Shown piece after piece: positions 26,373 to 35,972 of a stretch of DNA of 36,020 bases (position 1 is the stretch's first letter; the number at the start of each line of letters is the position of its first letter). The translations under genes and the position numbers were made by a program. Location: assembly GCA_016191685.1 (NCBI GenBank), contig JACPVT010000202.1, positions 1 through 36,020 of the forward strand, read 5' to 3'. This DNA comes from Rhodospirillales bacterium (GTDB taxonomy: Bacteria; Pseudomonadota; Alphaproteobacteria; Reyranellales; Reyranellaceae). The notes beneath the pieces are model-generated. The model saw only the letters and a program-made list of their open reading frames with translations, was not told the DNA's origin and did not search any database.

Positions 26373-27590
26373 ATGGCCGAGCATGTCACCGAATTCGCAG
26401 ATGTCAGCAATCCGCGCCTCTACCGCGAGGACGGCTGGGCACCGCATTTCGCCCGCCTGCGCCGGGAGGATCCGGTGCACCGCCATGCCGAGAGCGCCTA
26501 CGGGCCCTATTGGTCGGTGACCCGCTTCGCCGACATCATGAAGGTCGAGCTCGACCATGGGACCTATTCGTCGGCGTCGGGCCTGGGCGGCATCCAGATC
26601 GCCGACCAGCCGCAGGGCGAGGAATTGCCCAACTTCATCCGCATGGACCCGCCGCGCCACACCGCGCAGCGCCGGACCGTGGCGCCGATCGTGGCGCCCA
26701 CCAACCTCGCCAACATGGAAGGCATCATCCGTCGGCGCACCGAGGCCGTGCTCGACGGCCTGCCGCGCAACGAGACCTTCGACTGGGTCGACCGCGTGTC
26801 GACCGAGCTCACCGCCATGATGTTGGCCACCCTGTTCGATTTTCCCTGGGCCGACCGGCGCAAGCTCACCCACTGGTCCGATGTCGCCATCGCCAACATC
26901 GAGGCCGAGGATGCGGTGGTGAAGAGCGACGCCGAGCGGATGGCCGAGCTGATGCAGATGGCCGAGATCATGGGCGCGCTGTGGAAGGAACGCGCCGCCC
27001 AACCGCCCAGGTTCGACCTGATCTCGATGATGGCGCACAGCGAGGCAACGCAGAACATGCCGCTGCGCGAGTTCATCGGCACCTTCGGGCTCTTGATCGT
27101 GGGCGGCAACGACACCACGCGCAATTCGATGAGCGGTGGCCTGACGGCGATGATCGACCATCCCGAAGAGGTCGCCAAGGTGCGGGCCGACGCCTCTTTG
27201 CTGCCCAGCCTCGTCTCGGAGACCATCCGCTACCAGACGCCGGTGATCCACATGCGGCGCACCGCGACCCGGGACACCGAACTCGCTGGCAAGCGGATCG
27301 CCAAGGGGGACAAGGTCGTGATGTGGTACGTCTCGGGCAACCGCGACGAGACCGCGATCGAAGAGCCGGACCGCTTCGTCGTTGGCCGCGCCAGGCCACG
27401 CCATCACCTCGCCTTCGGCGCTGGCATCCACCGCTGCGTCGGCGATCGCCTGGCCGAGATGCAGCTCAGGATCCTGTGGGAGGAGCTCCTGAAGCGCGAC
27501 CTCGCGATCGAACTCGCCGGTCCGCCGGTCCGGCTCTACTCCAACTTCATCCGCGGTATTCGGGCGCTACCCGTGATCATCCGCGCCTGA
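26373..27590 (+). CDS. Cytochrome P450
   Basis: I-helix GGNDTTRNS, ExxR SETIRYQTP, haem loop FGAGIHRCVGDRLAEMQ. Confidence 0.95.
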   Translation: MAEHVTEFADVSNPRLYREDGWAPHFARLRREDPVHRHAESAYGPYWSVTRFADIMKVELDHGTYSSASGLGGIQIADQPQGEELPNFIRMDPPRHTAQRRTVAPIVAPTNLANMEGIIRRRTEAVLDGLPRNETFDWVDRVSTELTAMMLATLFDFPWADRRKLTHWSDVAIANIEAEDAVVKSDAERMAELMQMAEIMGALWKERAAQPPRFDLISMMAHSEATQNMPLREFIGTFGLLIVGGNDTTRNSMSGGLTAMIDHPEEVAKVRADASLLPSLVSETIRYQTPVIHMRRTATRDTELAGKRIAKGDKVVMWYVSGNRDETAIEEPDRFVVGRARPRHHLAFGAGIHRCVGDRLAEMQLRILWEELLKRDLAIELAGPPVRLYSNFIRGIRALPVIIRA

Positions 27591-28353
27591 TCGTCTCGAC
27601 GCCCGCGGCGAAGGCCTGCTGCAGCAGCCAGACGTCGCCCGCGATCGAGACGAAGTCGTAGCCCATCTTCGCGAACTGGGCGGCCTGCCGGGCGTCGACG
27701 GCGAGCCGGCCGGCCGACTTGCCGTGCTTCTTCGCCGCCGCGATCGACGCCTGCTCGGCCTGCGCGAAGTCGGGATGGTCGAAGGCGCCGGGTTCGCCCA
27801 GCGCCACCGAGAGATCGTTGTGGCCGAGCCACAGCATGTCGACGCCGGGCATCGCGGCGATCGCGTCGGCGGCCGCGGCGCCCCGTGGGTCCTCGATCTG
27901 CAGGATGATGGCGGTGCGGGCGTTCTGTTCGGCAAAGCGCGGCAGGAGCGGCTCGGCGCGCATGGCGAAGCGTTCGTGGGCGAGGCCCAGCGCCACGCCG
28001 CGGGTGCCGTCGGGCCAGTACTTGGCGGCCTCGATCACCGCCTTGGCCTGCTCGACCGACGACACGATCGGCACCATGACGCCGTCGGCGCCGGTATCGA
28101 GCGCGCGCGAGATGTGGTGGCGGGACTGCGAGGGCACGCGCACGACCAGGGGCAGGTCGGCCGCCTGCGCGTAGCGTACGACGCTGCGCACCGTGTCGAA
28201 ACCGAAGCCGGTATGCTCCATGTCGAGGACGACGAACTCGGCGCCCGCCGCCTTCAGGATCTGGCCGATGCCGGGAGTGGCGAACTCGAACAGAAAGGTG
28301 CCGATTTTGGTCTCGGGCGTGCCTACCAGGGCGCGCAGGTTCGGTGTCGGCAT
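27577..28353 (-). CDS. HpcH/HpaI-family aldolase
   Basis: KIGTFLFEFATPGIGQILKAAGAEFVVLDMEHTGF, GADGVMVPIVSSVEQAKAVIEAAKYWPDGTRG, MLWLGHNDLSVALG. Confidence 0.92.
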   Translation of the reverse strand: MPTPNLRALVGTPETKIGTFLFEFATPGIGQILKAAGAEFVVLDMEHTGFGFDTVRSVVRYAQAADLPLVVRVPSQSRHHISRALDTGADGVMVPIVSSVEQAKAVIEAAKYWPDGTRGVALGLAHERFAMRAEPLLPRFAEQNARTAIILQIEDPRGAAAADAIAAMPGVDMLWLGHNDLSVALGEPGAFDHPDFAQAEQASIAAAKKHGKSAGRLAVDARQAAQFAKMGYDFVSIAGDVWLLQQAFAAGVETIRRG

Positions 28354-28481
28354 GATCTGTTCCCCCAGGATTCTCGTGGCGATTTCTCGTTGCGGTCCGC
28401 ACCATAGGCGGCGTTTGCGTGGCGGCTCAACCGGAACCGCTGCGTTGACCGCCCGGCCGGCACGGCCGCTAATCGACCGTC

Positions 28482-29318
28482 ATGACTCCGGCGCTGCTCT
28501 ACGGCCTCGTCATTCTGTCGGCGATCGCCAATGCGATCTGGAATGCGCTGGTGAAATCGGCCGGCGACCGCGTCCTTACCATGGTGGCGATCCGGACGGT
28601 CGGCCTTGTGCTGGGCCTCGCGGCCCTGCCGTTCGTCGACTGGCCGGCACCCGAAAGCTGGAAGTGGCTGGCGCTCACCAGCTGCGTGATGTTCGTCTAC
28701 TACGCGCTCCTGATTCGCTCCTACGGCGCGGGCGACATGAGCGTCGTCTACCCGCTGGCGCGCGGCATCGCGCCGGTGCTGATGACGATTGCCGCTTTCC
28801 TCGCCATCGGCGAGGCGTTGAGCATCGGCCAGATGGCGGCGGTCGGGCTGATCTCGCTCGGCATCATGGCGCTGTCGCTCGGCGCGGGCGCAAGCCGGCA
28901 GGCGGTTGGCTTTGCACTGGCGACCGGCGTGTCGGTGGCGACCTACAGCTTCTTCGGCGGCCTGGGTGTGCGGGCGGCCGGCACGGTGCTGGGCTTCCAG
29001 GCGTGCCTCGAAATTGTGACGGGCCTCGGCATGGTCGGTTACGCCCTAGTGACCAGCCGGGCCCGGCTCCCGGCCTACCTCCGTCGTCACGGTGCGGTCG
29101 GCCTGCTGGCGGGCGCCATTTCAGTGCTGGGTTTCCTTGCCTTTCTGCTCGCCGCCCGGAGCCTGCCGCTCGGTCCCGTGGTGGCGCTGCGCGAAACCAG
29201 CGTGATCTTTGGTGCCGTGCTCGGCACCCTCGTGCTCAGGGAGGGCTTTGGACTTCGCCGCATCGCGGCTTCGGTGCTGGTGGTGGTCGGGATTGCGCTT
29301 CTCGCCCTGCTGCGATGA
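28482..29318 (+). CDS. EamA/DMT-family transporter
   Basis: Multi-TM; YGLVILSAIANAIWNALVKSAGD ... LGPVVALRETSVIFGAVLGTLVLREGFGLRRIAASVLVVVGIALL. Confidence 0.88.
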   Translation: MTPALLYGLVILSAIANAIWNALVKSAGDRVLTMVAIRTVGLVLGLAALPFVDWPAPESWKWLALTSCVMFVYYALLIRSYGAGDMSVVYPLARGIAPVLMTIAAFLAIGEALSIGQMAAVGLISLGIMALSLGAGASRQAVGFALATGVSVATYSFFGGLGVRAAGTVLGFQACLEIVTGLGMVGYALVTSRARLPAYLRRHGAVGLLAGAISVLGFLAFLLAARSLPLGPVVALRETSVIFGAVLGTLVLREGFGLRRIAASVLVVVGIALLALLR

Positions 29319-29358
29319 GATAAGCTCGTCCCCATTCGAACCGTCTTTGGAGGAAACC

Positions 29359-29985
29359 ATGAAGCTCTACTACATGCCCGGCGCCTGCTCGCTCGGTATC
29401 CACGTCATTCTCGAGGAGATCGGCAAGCCCTACGACGTCCAGAAGATCGACGGCGCGAAGCAGGAGCAGTACGGCCCCGATTTCGTGAAGCTCAATCCCA
29501 AGTCCAAGGTGCCGACTCTGGTGCGCGACGATGGCGCGGTGCTGACCGAGTTCCCGGCCATCGCCACCTGGCTCGCGCGCAAGAATCCGGAGAAGGCGCT
29601 GCTGCCGACCGATGCCGACGGCGAGGCGCGCGCGCTCGAAGCGATGGACTACGCCGTCTCGACCATGCACATGCAGGGCTTCTCGCGCATGTTCCGGCCG
29701 GCCAACTACGCGCCCACCGAAGCCGACCACGACAAGGTGAAGGCGCGCGGCAAGGAGATCATGGAGAAGGGCCTCGATCTCATGAACAAGTCGCTCGAGG
29801 GCAAGGAGTACCTCGCCGGCAAGTTCTCGGTCGCCGATGCCGCGCTCTTCTATGTCTCGTTCTGGGCGTCCGGCCGCATGAAGATGCCGCTGCCCAAGAA
29901 CGTCGCCGCCCACTACGAGCGCATGAAGGCGCGCCCGGCCGTGAAGCGCGTGCTCGAGCAGGAAGGCCTTACCGCCGCAGCCTGA
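29359..29985 (+). CDS. Glutathione S-transferase family protein
   Basis: MKLYYMPGACSLGIHVILEEIGKPYD, NPKSKVPTLVRDDGAVLTEFPAIATWLA, YLAGKFSVADAALF. Confidence 0.93.
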   Translation: MKLYYMPGACSLGIHVILEEIGKPYDVQKIDGAKQEQYGPDFVKLNPKSKVPTLVRDDGAVLTEFPAIATWLARKNPEKALLPTDADGEARALEAMDYAVSTMHMQGFSRMFRPANYAPTEADHDKVKARGKEIMEKGLDLMNKSLEGKEYLAGKFSVADAALFYVSFWASGRMKMPLPKNVAAHYERMKARPAVKRVLEQEGLTAAA

Positions 29986-29987
29986 GC

Positions 29988-30980
29988 GTGCTGCCTGCCG
30001 CGCTCGAGTCCCGTCTTCGCCTGCCGCTGATCGCGGCCCCGATGTTTCTCGTATCGGGGCCGGCGCTGGTGAAGGCCGCCTGCCGCAGCGGCGTGGTCGG
30101 CTCGTTTCCGACCGCCAACTGCCGCACGGTCGAGGAACTCGACGGCTGGCTCGCCGACATGTCCGACGACCTCGCGCGCGCCGCCGACGAGACCGGCCGC
30201 GCCCCGGCGCCGCTCTGTCCCAACCTGATCGTGCACCGCTCCAATCCGCGCGTGCCCGACGATCTGGCCGCCGTGTTGCGCGCCAAGGTCGAGCTGGTGA
30301 TCACCTCCGTCGGGTCGCCCGAACCGGTCCTGAAGCCACTCAAGGATTCAGGGTGCCTCGTCTTCGCCGACGTGGCTTCGGTGCGTCATGCGGAAAAGGC
30401 CGTCGCGGCTGGCGTCGATGGGCTGGTGCTGCTGACGGCCGGCGCCGGCGGACAGACCGGCTGGGCCAATCCCTTTGCCTTCGTCCGTGCGGTGCGGGCG
30501 TTCTGGGATGGCATCGTCGTGATGGCGGGTGGCATGGCCGACGGCCACGCGATTGCGGCCGCCCAGACACTGGGCTGCGATCTCGCCTACATGGGCACCA
30601 AGTTCATCGCCACCCGCGAGAGCCTGGCCAAGGACGCCTACAAGCGGATGCTGGTGCAGAGCCGGCTCGATGACGTGCTGCTGACGCGGGCCTTCACCGG
30701 CCTGGAAACCAACATGCTCCGGCCTTCGATCGCCGCGGCCGGTCTCGACCCCGACAATCTGCCGGTGCGGGGCGCCATCGACATCGCCAAGGACATCAAC
30801 GCGGCCGAGCGCGACAAACGGGACGCCGAGGGGCCCGACGCCAAGCGCTGGAAGGACATCTGGAGCGCCGGCCACGCGGTGTCGGGCGTCGGCGACGTGC
30901 CGTCGGTCGCCGAGCTGGTCGAGCGGACCGAAGCCGAATACCGTGCGGCGTGCCGAGGAACTGGAAGTCAGGGCGCCTGA
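29988..30980 (+). CDS. Nitronate monooxygenase (2-nitropropane dioxygenase family)
   Basis: RLPLIAAPMFLVSGPALVKAACRSGVVGSFPTAN, GVDGLVLLTAGAGGQTGWANPFAFVRAVRAFWDGIVVMAGGMADGHAIAAAQTLGCDLAYMGTKFIAT. GTG start. Confidence 0.93.
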   Translation: MLPAALESRLRLPLIAAPMFLVSGPALVKAACRSGVVGSFPTANCRTVEELDGWLADMSDDLARAADETGRAPAPLCPNLIVHRSNPRVPDDLAAVLRAKVELVITSVGSPEPVLKPLKDSGCLVFADVASVRHAEKAVAAGVDGLVLLTAGAGGQTGWANPFAFVRAVRAFWDGIVVMAGGMADGHAIAAAQTLGCDLAYMGTKFIATRESLAKDAYKRMLVQSRLDDVLLTRAFTGLETNMLRPSIAAAGLDPDNLPVRGAIDIAKDINAAERDKRDAEGPDAKRWKDIWSAGHAVSGVGDVPSVAELVERTEAEYRAACRGTGSQGA

Positions 30981-32155
30981 ACGCCGCGCCGCCGCTGCGC
31001 CGTCGCGGCCAGTAGAACGACGGCGACCAGCAGCGCCATGATGCCGAGACCCGGGAACACGATCCGCGCGGCGAAGATTTCCAGCAGGGCACCGACCATG
31101 ACCGGGCCCGCGACCTTGCCCAGATTGCGCAGCGCACCGTAGACGCCGAGCCCCATGCCGATATGGCTCGACGCGATCCGGCTGCCGATCAGGGCGACCG
31201 TCGAGGGGAAGGTGAGGCCCTGGCCGATGCCGACCATGACGGCCAGCGCCAGCAGCAGGCCGGCATTGGGCGCCGACGGCAGCGCCACCAATGCCGCTCC
31301 GATGGCGAACAGGCCGAGGGCGATGGTGGGCGCATAGCCGCGGCGGTCGCCGAGCCGTCCGCCGAAGGGCCGGATCAGGAGGTGGGTCGCCTCCTGGAGG
31401 GTGAAGAACAGGCCCGCGGCCCACACGCCGTAGCCCGCGTCGAGCGCGAAGATCGGCAGGAACGCCTTCAGCGAATAGATCGAGCCGTAGATCGCGAATT
31501 CCAGCACGCCGACGAACCACAGCTCGGTGCGGCTGGCCGCATGTCGCACGCCGGCCATCAGGTCGCGCCACAGGCCGGGCCGCGCGGCGGGCTCGATCCG
31601 CGAGTCGTCGAAGGGCACGAACAACGCCGGCACGAAGGCGGCACAGCTCAGCAGGCCGACGACGGTAAAGACCGTCTGCGGCGAGCTCACTGCCAGCAGG
31701 ACCCCGGCGGTGGCCGGTGCGATCAGGTGGCCGCTGCCGCGCGCCATTTCGAACAACCCGAGCCGGGCGCCACGGTTGGCTGGCGTCATCTCGGTGATCA
31801 GCGCCAGCGTGACCGGTCCGAAGATCGCCGTCGCCGTGCCGTGGAAGACGCGCAGCCAGAAAAGCTGGTCCGGCGTCTGGACGAAGCGGTAGAGGAACGG
31901 GAACCCGGCAAACAGCAGCAACGCGGCAAAGAAGAACACGCGCCGTCCCCAGCGGTCGGACAAGGCCCCGATCAGCGGCTTCAGCGCCGTGCCCGTCAGC
32001 GTCGACACGCCGACGATCGTGCCGATCATCAGCTTGTTGGCGCCGAGGCTTGCGGCGAAGATCGGCAGCAGCGGGCTCTTCGCCATCTGGTACGCCGCGC
32101 GCACGATCAGATCGGTGGCGAAGACCGCCCAGAAGCCTGCCGGTTGTCGCGTCAC
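30968..32155 (-). CDS. MFS transporter
   Basis: 12-TM pattern; LKPLIGALSDRWGRRVFFFAALLLFAGFPFLYRFV, LIRPFGGRLGDRRGYAP. Confidence 0.88.
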   Translation of the reverse strand: MTRQPAGFWAVFATDLIVRAAYQMAKSPLLPIFAASLGANKLMIGTIVGVSTLTGTALKPLIGALSDRWGRRVFFFAALLLFAGFPFLYRFVQTPDQLFWLRVFHGTATAIFGPVTLALITEMTPANRGARLGLFEMARGSGHLIAPATAGVLLAVSSPQTVFTVVGLLSCAAFVPALFVPFDDSRIEPAARPGLWRDLMAGVRHAASRTELWFVGVLEFAIYGSIYSLKAFLPIFALDAGYGVWAAGLFFTLQEATHLLIRPFGGRLGDRRGYAPTIALGLFAIGAALVALPSAPNAGLLLALAVMVGIGQGLTFPSTVALIGSRIASSHIGMGLGVYGALRNLGKVAGPVMVGALLEIFAARIVFPGLGIMALLVAVVLLAATAQRRRGVQAP

Positions 32156-32167
32156 GTCCGCCGCGCC

Positions 32168-35100
32168 CTATGCCGCGGCGACGTGTCCGATGCGGGCCTT
32201 GGCCAGCGCGGCGTTCAACGGCGCGATCTCGCCCTTCACCAGCGCCTCGAACCTGTCGACTTCGCTGTCGACCTTGTCCATGACCTCGCGCGACACCGCC
32301 CTGGTCTGGCTCGTGGGTGCGGCATCGGCAGTCGTCGTCATGGCGATCATATCGAACAGCGTATCGTTGAGGCCGGCCGGGTTGCGCAGCACGTCGCGCA
32401 CCGACTTGCGCTGCGGGTCGACCATCACGCGCTCGATGTCCGACAGCTTCTGGCCGATGGCCGCTGCCCGGTTGCGCAACGCGCGCTCCGACTTGGGCAT
32501 CCGGTCGGCGACCTCGCCGAGCTGGCGCTTCATCTTGCGCAGCCGGTTGAGCGCCTGCTTCAGCTTCGATAGCGACGCCACCAGCTCCTTATGCAGCGCG
32601 AACTGCGCGGCGTAGTCGGCCGTCGTCGTGGCCAGGCGCGGGTCCTTGACCACAGTGAAGCTCGCCGACTGGGCCTTGGCGCCTATCGCGAGATCGACGC
32701 CATAGGTGCCGGGAATGACGGTCGGACCGGGCGGGTTCTCGGGATCGGGCGCCAGCGGCTTGGGCCGCGGCGGCGCCAGGTCGTAATCGAGTTTGGCCGG
32801 GCCGGGATACTTCATGTCCCAGACGAAGCGGTTCAGCCCGGCTTTCGTCCCCGGCTTTCGCGCCGGGGGCGCGTCCTTGGCATCGCTTGCGTACGACACG
32901 ATCTTGCGGCCGGACGAGTCGCGGAAGGTGAGCGTCACCGCTTCCTTGGCGTCTTCGGCCAGCCAGTAGTAGACGATCGCGCCGTTCGGCGGATTCTCGC
33001 CGACGTCGAGGTGCTCGCGCACCCGCGTGCCGTCGGGCCTTTCGACCATGACCGTGCTGCCGTCGATGCCGAAGGCGGGGCCGTAGGCGATGCCGCCGCG
33101 CACGTTGGCGCCGGCGCTCCAGTGGAGCTTGGTGCGGATTGCCGTGCGCGGCGCGAACAGGCGCGTCGACTTGCGCCCCGCCGATTTCGCCAGGCCGCGC
33201 AGTGCCGTCACGTCGTCGAGGATCCAGAACGAGCGGCCGTGCGTGGCCGCGACGAGGTCGGCGTCCTTGAGCTTGAGATCGTAGACCGGCACGATCGGAA
33301 AGCCGCCGCCCATGCGCATCCAGTGCTCGCCGTCGTCGAGGCTGAAGAAGACGCCGGTCTCGGTGCCGATGTAGAGCAGGCCCTTGGCGAGCGGATCGGC
33401 GCGGACGACGCGCGTGATCTCGTTCGACGGCAGGTTGCCCTTGATCGATTTCCAGCTCTTGCCGCCGTCGCTGCTCTTGAAGATGTGGGGCCTGTAGTCC
33501 GCGAGCTTGTAGCGCGTGGCCGCGACGTAGATCGTATCGGCATCTTGCGCCGAGATTTCGACGCAGCCGACATAGGCCAGCTCCGGCATGGCCCTGGGCG
33601 TGACGTTCTTCCAGCTCTTGCCGCCGTCGCGCGTGACGTGGACCAGACCGTCGTCGGTCGAGGCCCAGATCTCGCCCGCGCGATGCGGCGATTCCACGAC
33701 GCAGGCGCAGGTCGCATGGACCTCAGCCCCGGCGCTTTCGCGGGTGATGTCGCCGCCGGAATGGCCCTGGCGCGCGCGATCGTTGAGGCTGAGGTCGGGC
33801 GAGATCTTCTCCCAGTCCATGCCCTCGTTGCGGGTGCGGAACACGCAGTTGCCGCCGACATAGAGCGTGCCGGCATCGTGCGGCGAAAACACGATCGGGA
33901 AGGTCCAGGCGAAGCGGTACTTGAGGTCCTTGGGCGAGATGCCGGTCGATTCTTCGGGCCAGACATTGACCAGCTGGATCTGCCGCGTGCGATGGTCGTA
34001 GCGCTGCAACGCGCCGGCGCCACCGGGGCTCGAACCTACGGCGCCGACATAGACGACGTTGTGGTCCCTCGGGTTGACGGCAATGAAACCCGACTCGCCG
34101 GTGCCGGGATAGGAGCAGTCGGCGAGCGTGATGACACCCCATTCCGAGGCACTCGGCACCGAGATCGAGGTGTTGTCCTGCTGCGTGCCGTAGACGCGGT
34201 AGGGATACTGGTTGTCTATGTCGAGGCGATAGAACTGCGCGGTCTTCTGGTTGTAGATCGTCGACCACGAGGCGCCGCCATTGAACGACACGTGGGCGCC
34301 ACCGTCGTTGCCCTCGATCATGCGCGTGCTGTCGTTGGGGTCGATCCAGAGATCGTGGTTGTCGCCATGACGGGTCGTGACCTCGCTGAAGCTCGCGCCG
34401 CCGTCGGTCGATTTCCACATCTGCAGGTTGGTGACGTAGACCGTGTCGGCATGGCCGGTGTCGGCGAAGACGTGCGTGTAGTACCAGGGCCGGTGCATCA
34501 GGTCGCGGTTGGGCGACACCATCGTCCAGCGCGCGCCATAGTCGTCGGAGCGGTAGAGGCCGGTCTTGTCACCCTCGGCTTCGACCAGGGCCCAGACGCG
34601 GCCGGCGCGGACGGGAGAGACCGAGACGCCGATCTTGCCCAACATGCCGTCGGGCAGGCCAGGCTTGCGCGAGATCTCCTCCCAGGTGTCGCCGCCGTCG
34701 GTGCTGCGGAACAGTCCGCTGCCCGGGCCGCCGCTCGATATGTTCCAGAAGTTGCGCCGCGCCTCCCACATCGAAGCGAACAGGATCCGCGGATTGGCGC
34801 GGTCCATCGAAAGATCGATCGCACCCGCCACGTCGCTGCGATGCAGGATCTTTTCCCAGCTCTTGCCGCCGTCCTTCGAGCGATAGACGCCGCGCTCCGA
34901 ATTCGGGCCGAAGACGTCACCCAAGGCGGCGACATAGACGAGATCGGGATTGGTCGGATGGATGCAGATGCGGCCGATGAACTTGCTGTTCCTGAGGCCG
35001 ATGTTGCTCCAGGTGCGACCGGCATCGGTCGACTTGTACAGGCCGTCGCCATAGGAGACGTCGAGGCGGATCGCCGTCTCGCCGGTGCCGGCGTAGATCA

Positions 35101-35356
35101 CATTGGGATCGGAGGCGGCCACCGCGATCGAGCCGACGGCGGCGGTACCCATCATGCCGTCGGAGACGCATCGCCAGAACACACCCCCATCTTCGGTCTT
35201 CCAGATGCCGCCGGCGCAGGCACCGAAATAGAACACCATCCTGTTCACGGGATCGCCTGAGACGGCGACGACGCGGCCGCCGCGCGACGGACCGATGCAG
35301 CGCCACTTCAACGAGTCGAGCCCCGACAGGGCGGGGGCAGGCGTGTTCTTGGGCAT
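32168..35356 (-). CDS. BNR/VPS10-type beta-propeller 'glycosyl hydrolase' family protein, 1062 aa
   Basis: Repeated BNR/Asp-box-like motifs (GIWKTEDGG, GLYKSTDAGRTWS, GVYRSKDGGKSWE, GLFRSTDGGDTWE, HIFKSSDGGKSWK) and a C-terminal helical region. Confidence 0.88.
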   Translation of the reverse strand: MPKNTPAPALSGLDSLKWRCIGPSRGGRVVAVSGDPVNRMVFYFGACAGGIWKTEDGGVFWRCVSDGMMGTAAVGSIAVAASDPNVIYAGTGETAIRLDVSYGDGLYKSTDAGRTWSNIGLRNSKFIGRICIHPTNPDLVYVAALGDVFGPNSERGVYRSKDGGKSWEKILHRSDVAGAIDLSMDRANPRILFASMWEARRNFWNISSGGPGSGLFRSTDGGDTWEEISRKPGLPDGMLGKIGVSVSPVRAGRVWALVEAEGDKTGLYRSDDYGARWTMVSPNRDLMHRPWYYTHVFADTGHADTVYVTNLQMWKSTDGGASFSEVTTRHGDNHDLWIDPNDSTRMIEGNDGGAHVSFNGGASWSTIYNQKTAQFYRLDIDNQYPYRVYGTQQDNTSISVPSASEWGVITLADCSYPGTGESGFIAVNPRDHNVVYVGAVGSSPGGAGALQRYDHRTRQIQLVNVWPEESTGISPKDLKYRFAWTFPIVFSPHDAGTLYVGGNCVFRTRNEGMDWEKISPDLSLNDRARQGHSGGDITRESAGAEVHATCACVVESPHRAGEIWASTDDGLVHVTRDGGKSWKNVTPRAMPELAYVGCVEISAQDADTIYVAATRYKLADYRPHIFKSSDGGKSWKSIKGNLPSNEITRVVRADPLAKGLLYIGTETGVFFSLDDGEHWMRMGGGFPIVPVYDLKLKDADLVAATHGRSFWILDDVTALRGLAKSAGRKSTRLFAPRTAIRTKLHWSAGANVRGGIAYGPAFGIDGSTVMVERPDGTRVREHLDVGENPPNGAIVYYWLAEDAKEAVTLTFRDSSGRKIVSYASDAKDAPPARKPGTKAGLNRFVWDMKYPGPAKLDYDLAPPRPKPLAPDPENPPGPTVIPGTYGVDLAIGAKAQSASFTVVKDPRLATTTADYAAQFALHKELVASLSKLKQALNRLRKMKRQLGEVADRMPKSERALRNRAAAIGQKLSDIERVMVDPQRKSVRDVLRNPAGLNDTLFDMIAMTTTADAAPTSQTRAVSREVMDKVDSEVDRFEALVKGEIAPLNAALAKARIGHVAAA

Positions 35357-35415
35357 GAGGGGGCGCCGATCTCCAAAATGTAAACCGGCGCGGACGGTAG
35401 GTCAGGTTCGTACGA

Positions 35416-35431
35416 CGAAGCAACCGCTTCG
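35416..35431. terminator. Small hairpin between usg and the VPS10-like gene
   Basis: CGAAGC-aacc-GCTTCG; no T-run on either strand. Confidence 0.3.
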
Positions 35432-35445
35432 CCGCGGGGCAATGT

Positions 35446-35712
35446 TCAGTGCAGCTGGTAGAGCCCGCTGGCGAATCTGAATTCGGCCGGCTTGATCAGA
35501 GCGGCACTGGCCACCCGGACCTTGTGCAGCCTGGCGTCGAGGTTGCGCTCCCAGTAGTCGAGGAATTTGGTGAGGGCTGGAAAACGGGGGGCGAGATCCA
35601 GGTGCTGCCAGACCAGGCTCTGCAAGACATGCTGATGGTCGGGCATCCAGTAGAGGATTTCGGCGGTCGTGATCCGGTAATCGTTGAGCTGCACAACAAA
35701 ACTGCGGTCCAT
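35446..35712 (-). CDS. usg: Usg family protein
   Basis: FVVQLNDYRITTAEILYWMPDHQHVLQSLVWQHLDLAPRFPALTKFLDYWERNLDARLHKVRVA; RBS AAGGAG upstream. Confidence 0.82.
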   Translation of the reverse strand: MDRSFVVQLNDYRITTAEILYWMPDHQHVLQSLVWQHLDLAPRFPALTKFLDYWERNLDARLHKVRVASAALIKPAEFRFASGLYQLH

Positions 35713-35797
35713 TGAGCACTCCTTGACACTACGCAGGTAAAGGAATAGTCACTCCGCCTTCTCAAAAAATCAATATTCTGATTGTAAATCAAATAGT

Positions 35798-35825
35798 TAG
35801 CAGCACTCTCCCGGGATTGCTGCTA
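35798..35825. promoter_or_regulatory. Inverted repeat TAGCAGCA-N12-TGCTGCTA
   Basis: Perfect 8-bp arms (35798-35805 and 35818-35825) in the usg/right-edge intergenic region. Confidence 0.5.
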
Positions 35826-35850
35826 GTGCGAAGCGACTTGGGGCGCTCGC

Positions 35851-35879
35851 CTTGACTCATTTCACCAACAACCCTACAT
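35851..35879 (+). promoter_or_regulatory. RpoH (sigma32)-like heat-shock promoter
   Basis: CTTGAC (35851-35856) - 15 bp - CCCTACAT (35872-35879), directly upstream of a CIRCE-like element. Confidence 0.5.
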
Positions 35880-35890
35880 GCAGCACGCCA

Positions 35891-35917
35891 TTGGCACTCA
35901 CCACTGGAGAGTGCTGA
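35891..35917. promoter_or_regulatory. CIRCE-like operator (HrcA binding site)
   Basis: TTGGCACTC-N9-GAGTGCTGA versus consensus TTAGCACTC-N9-GAGTGCTAA (16 of 18 arm positions, exact spacer). Confidence 0.8.
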
Positions 35918-35972
35918 CAGCCAGGCGAAACCGGGCGCGCTATGGTTTCTCAACGAGAAGCGGTAAACCTAC

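Noticed and set aside
24300-27431. 1043-aa minus-strand ORF read as one protein
   Set aside because: The N-terminal ~400 aa are antisense to the P450; the genuine Kup start is at 26237.
32591-35260. 889-aa plus-strand ORF
   Set aside because: Shadow frame opposite the VPS10-like gene; no domain content.
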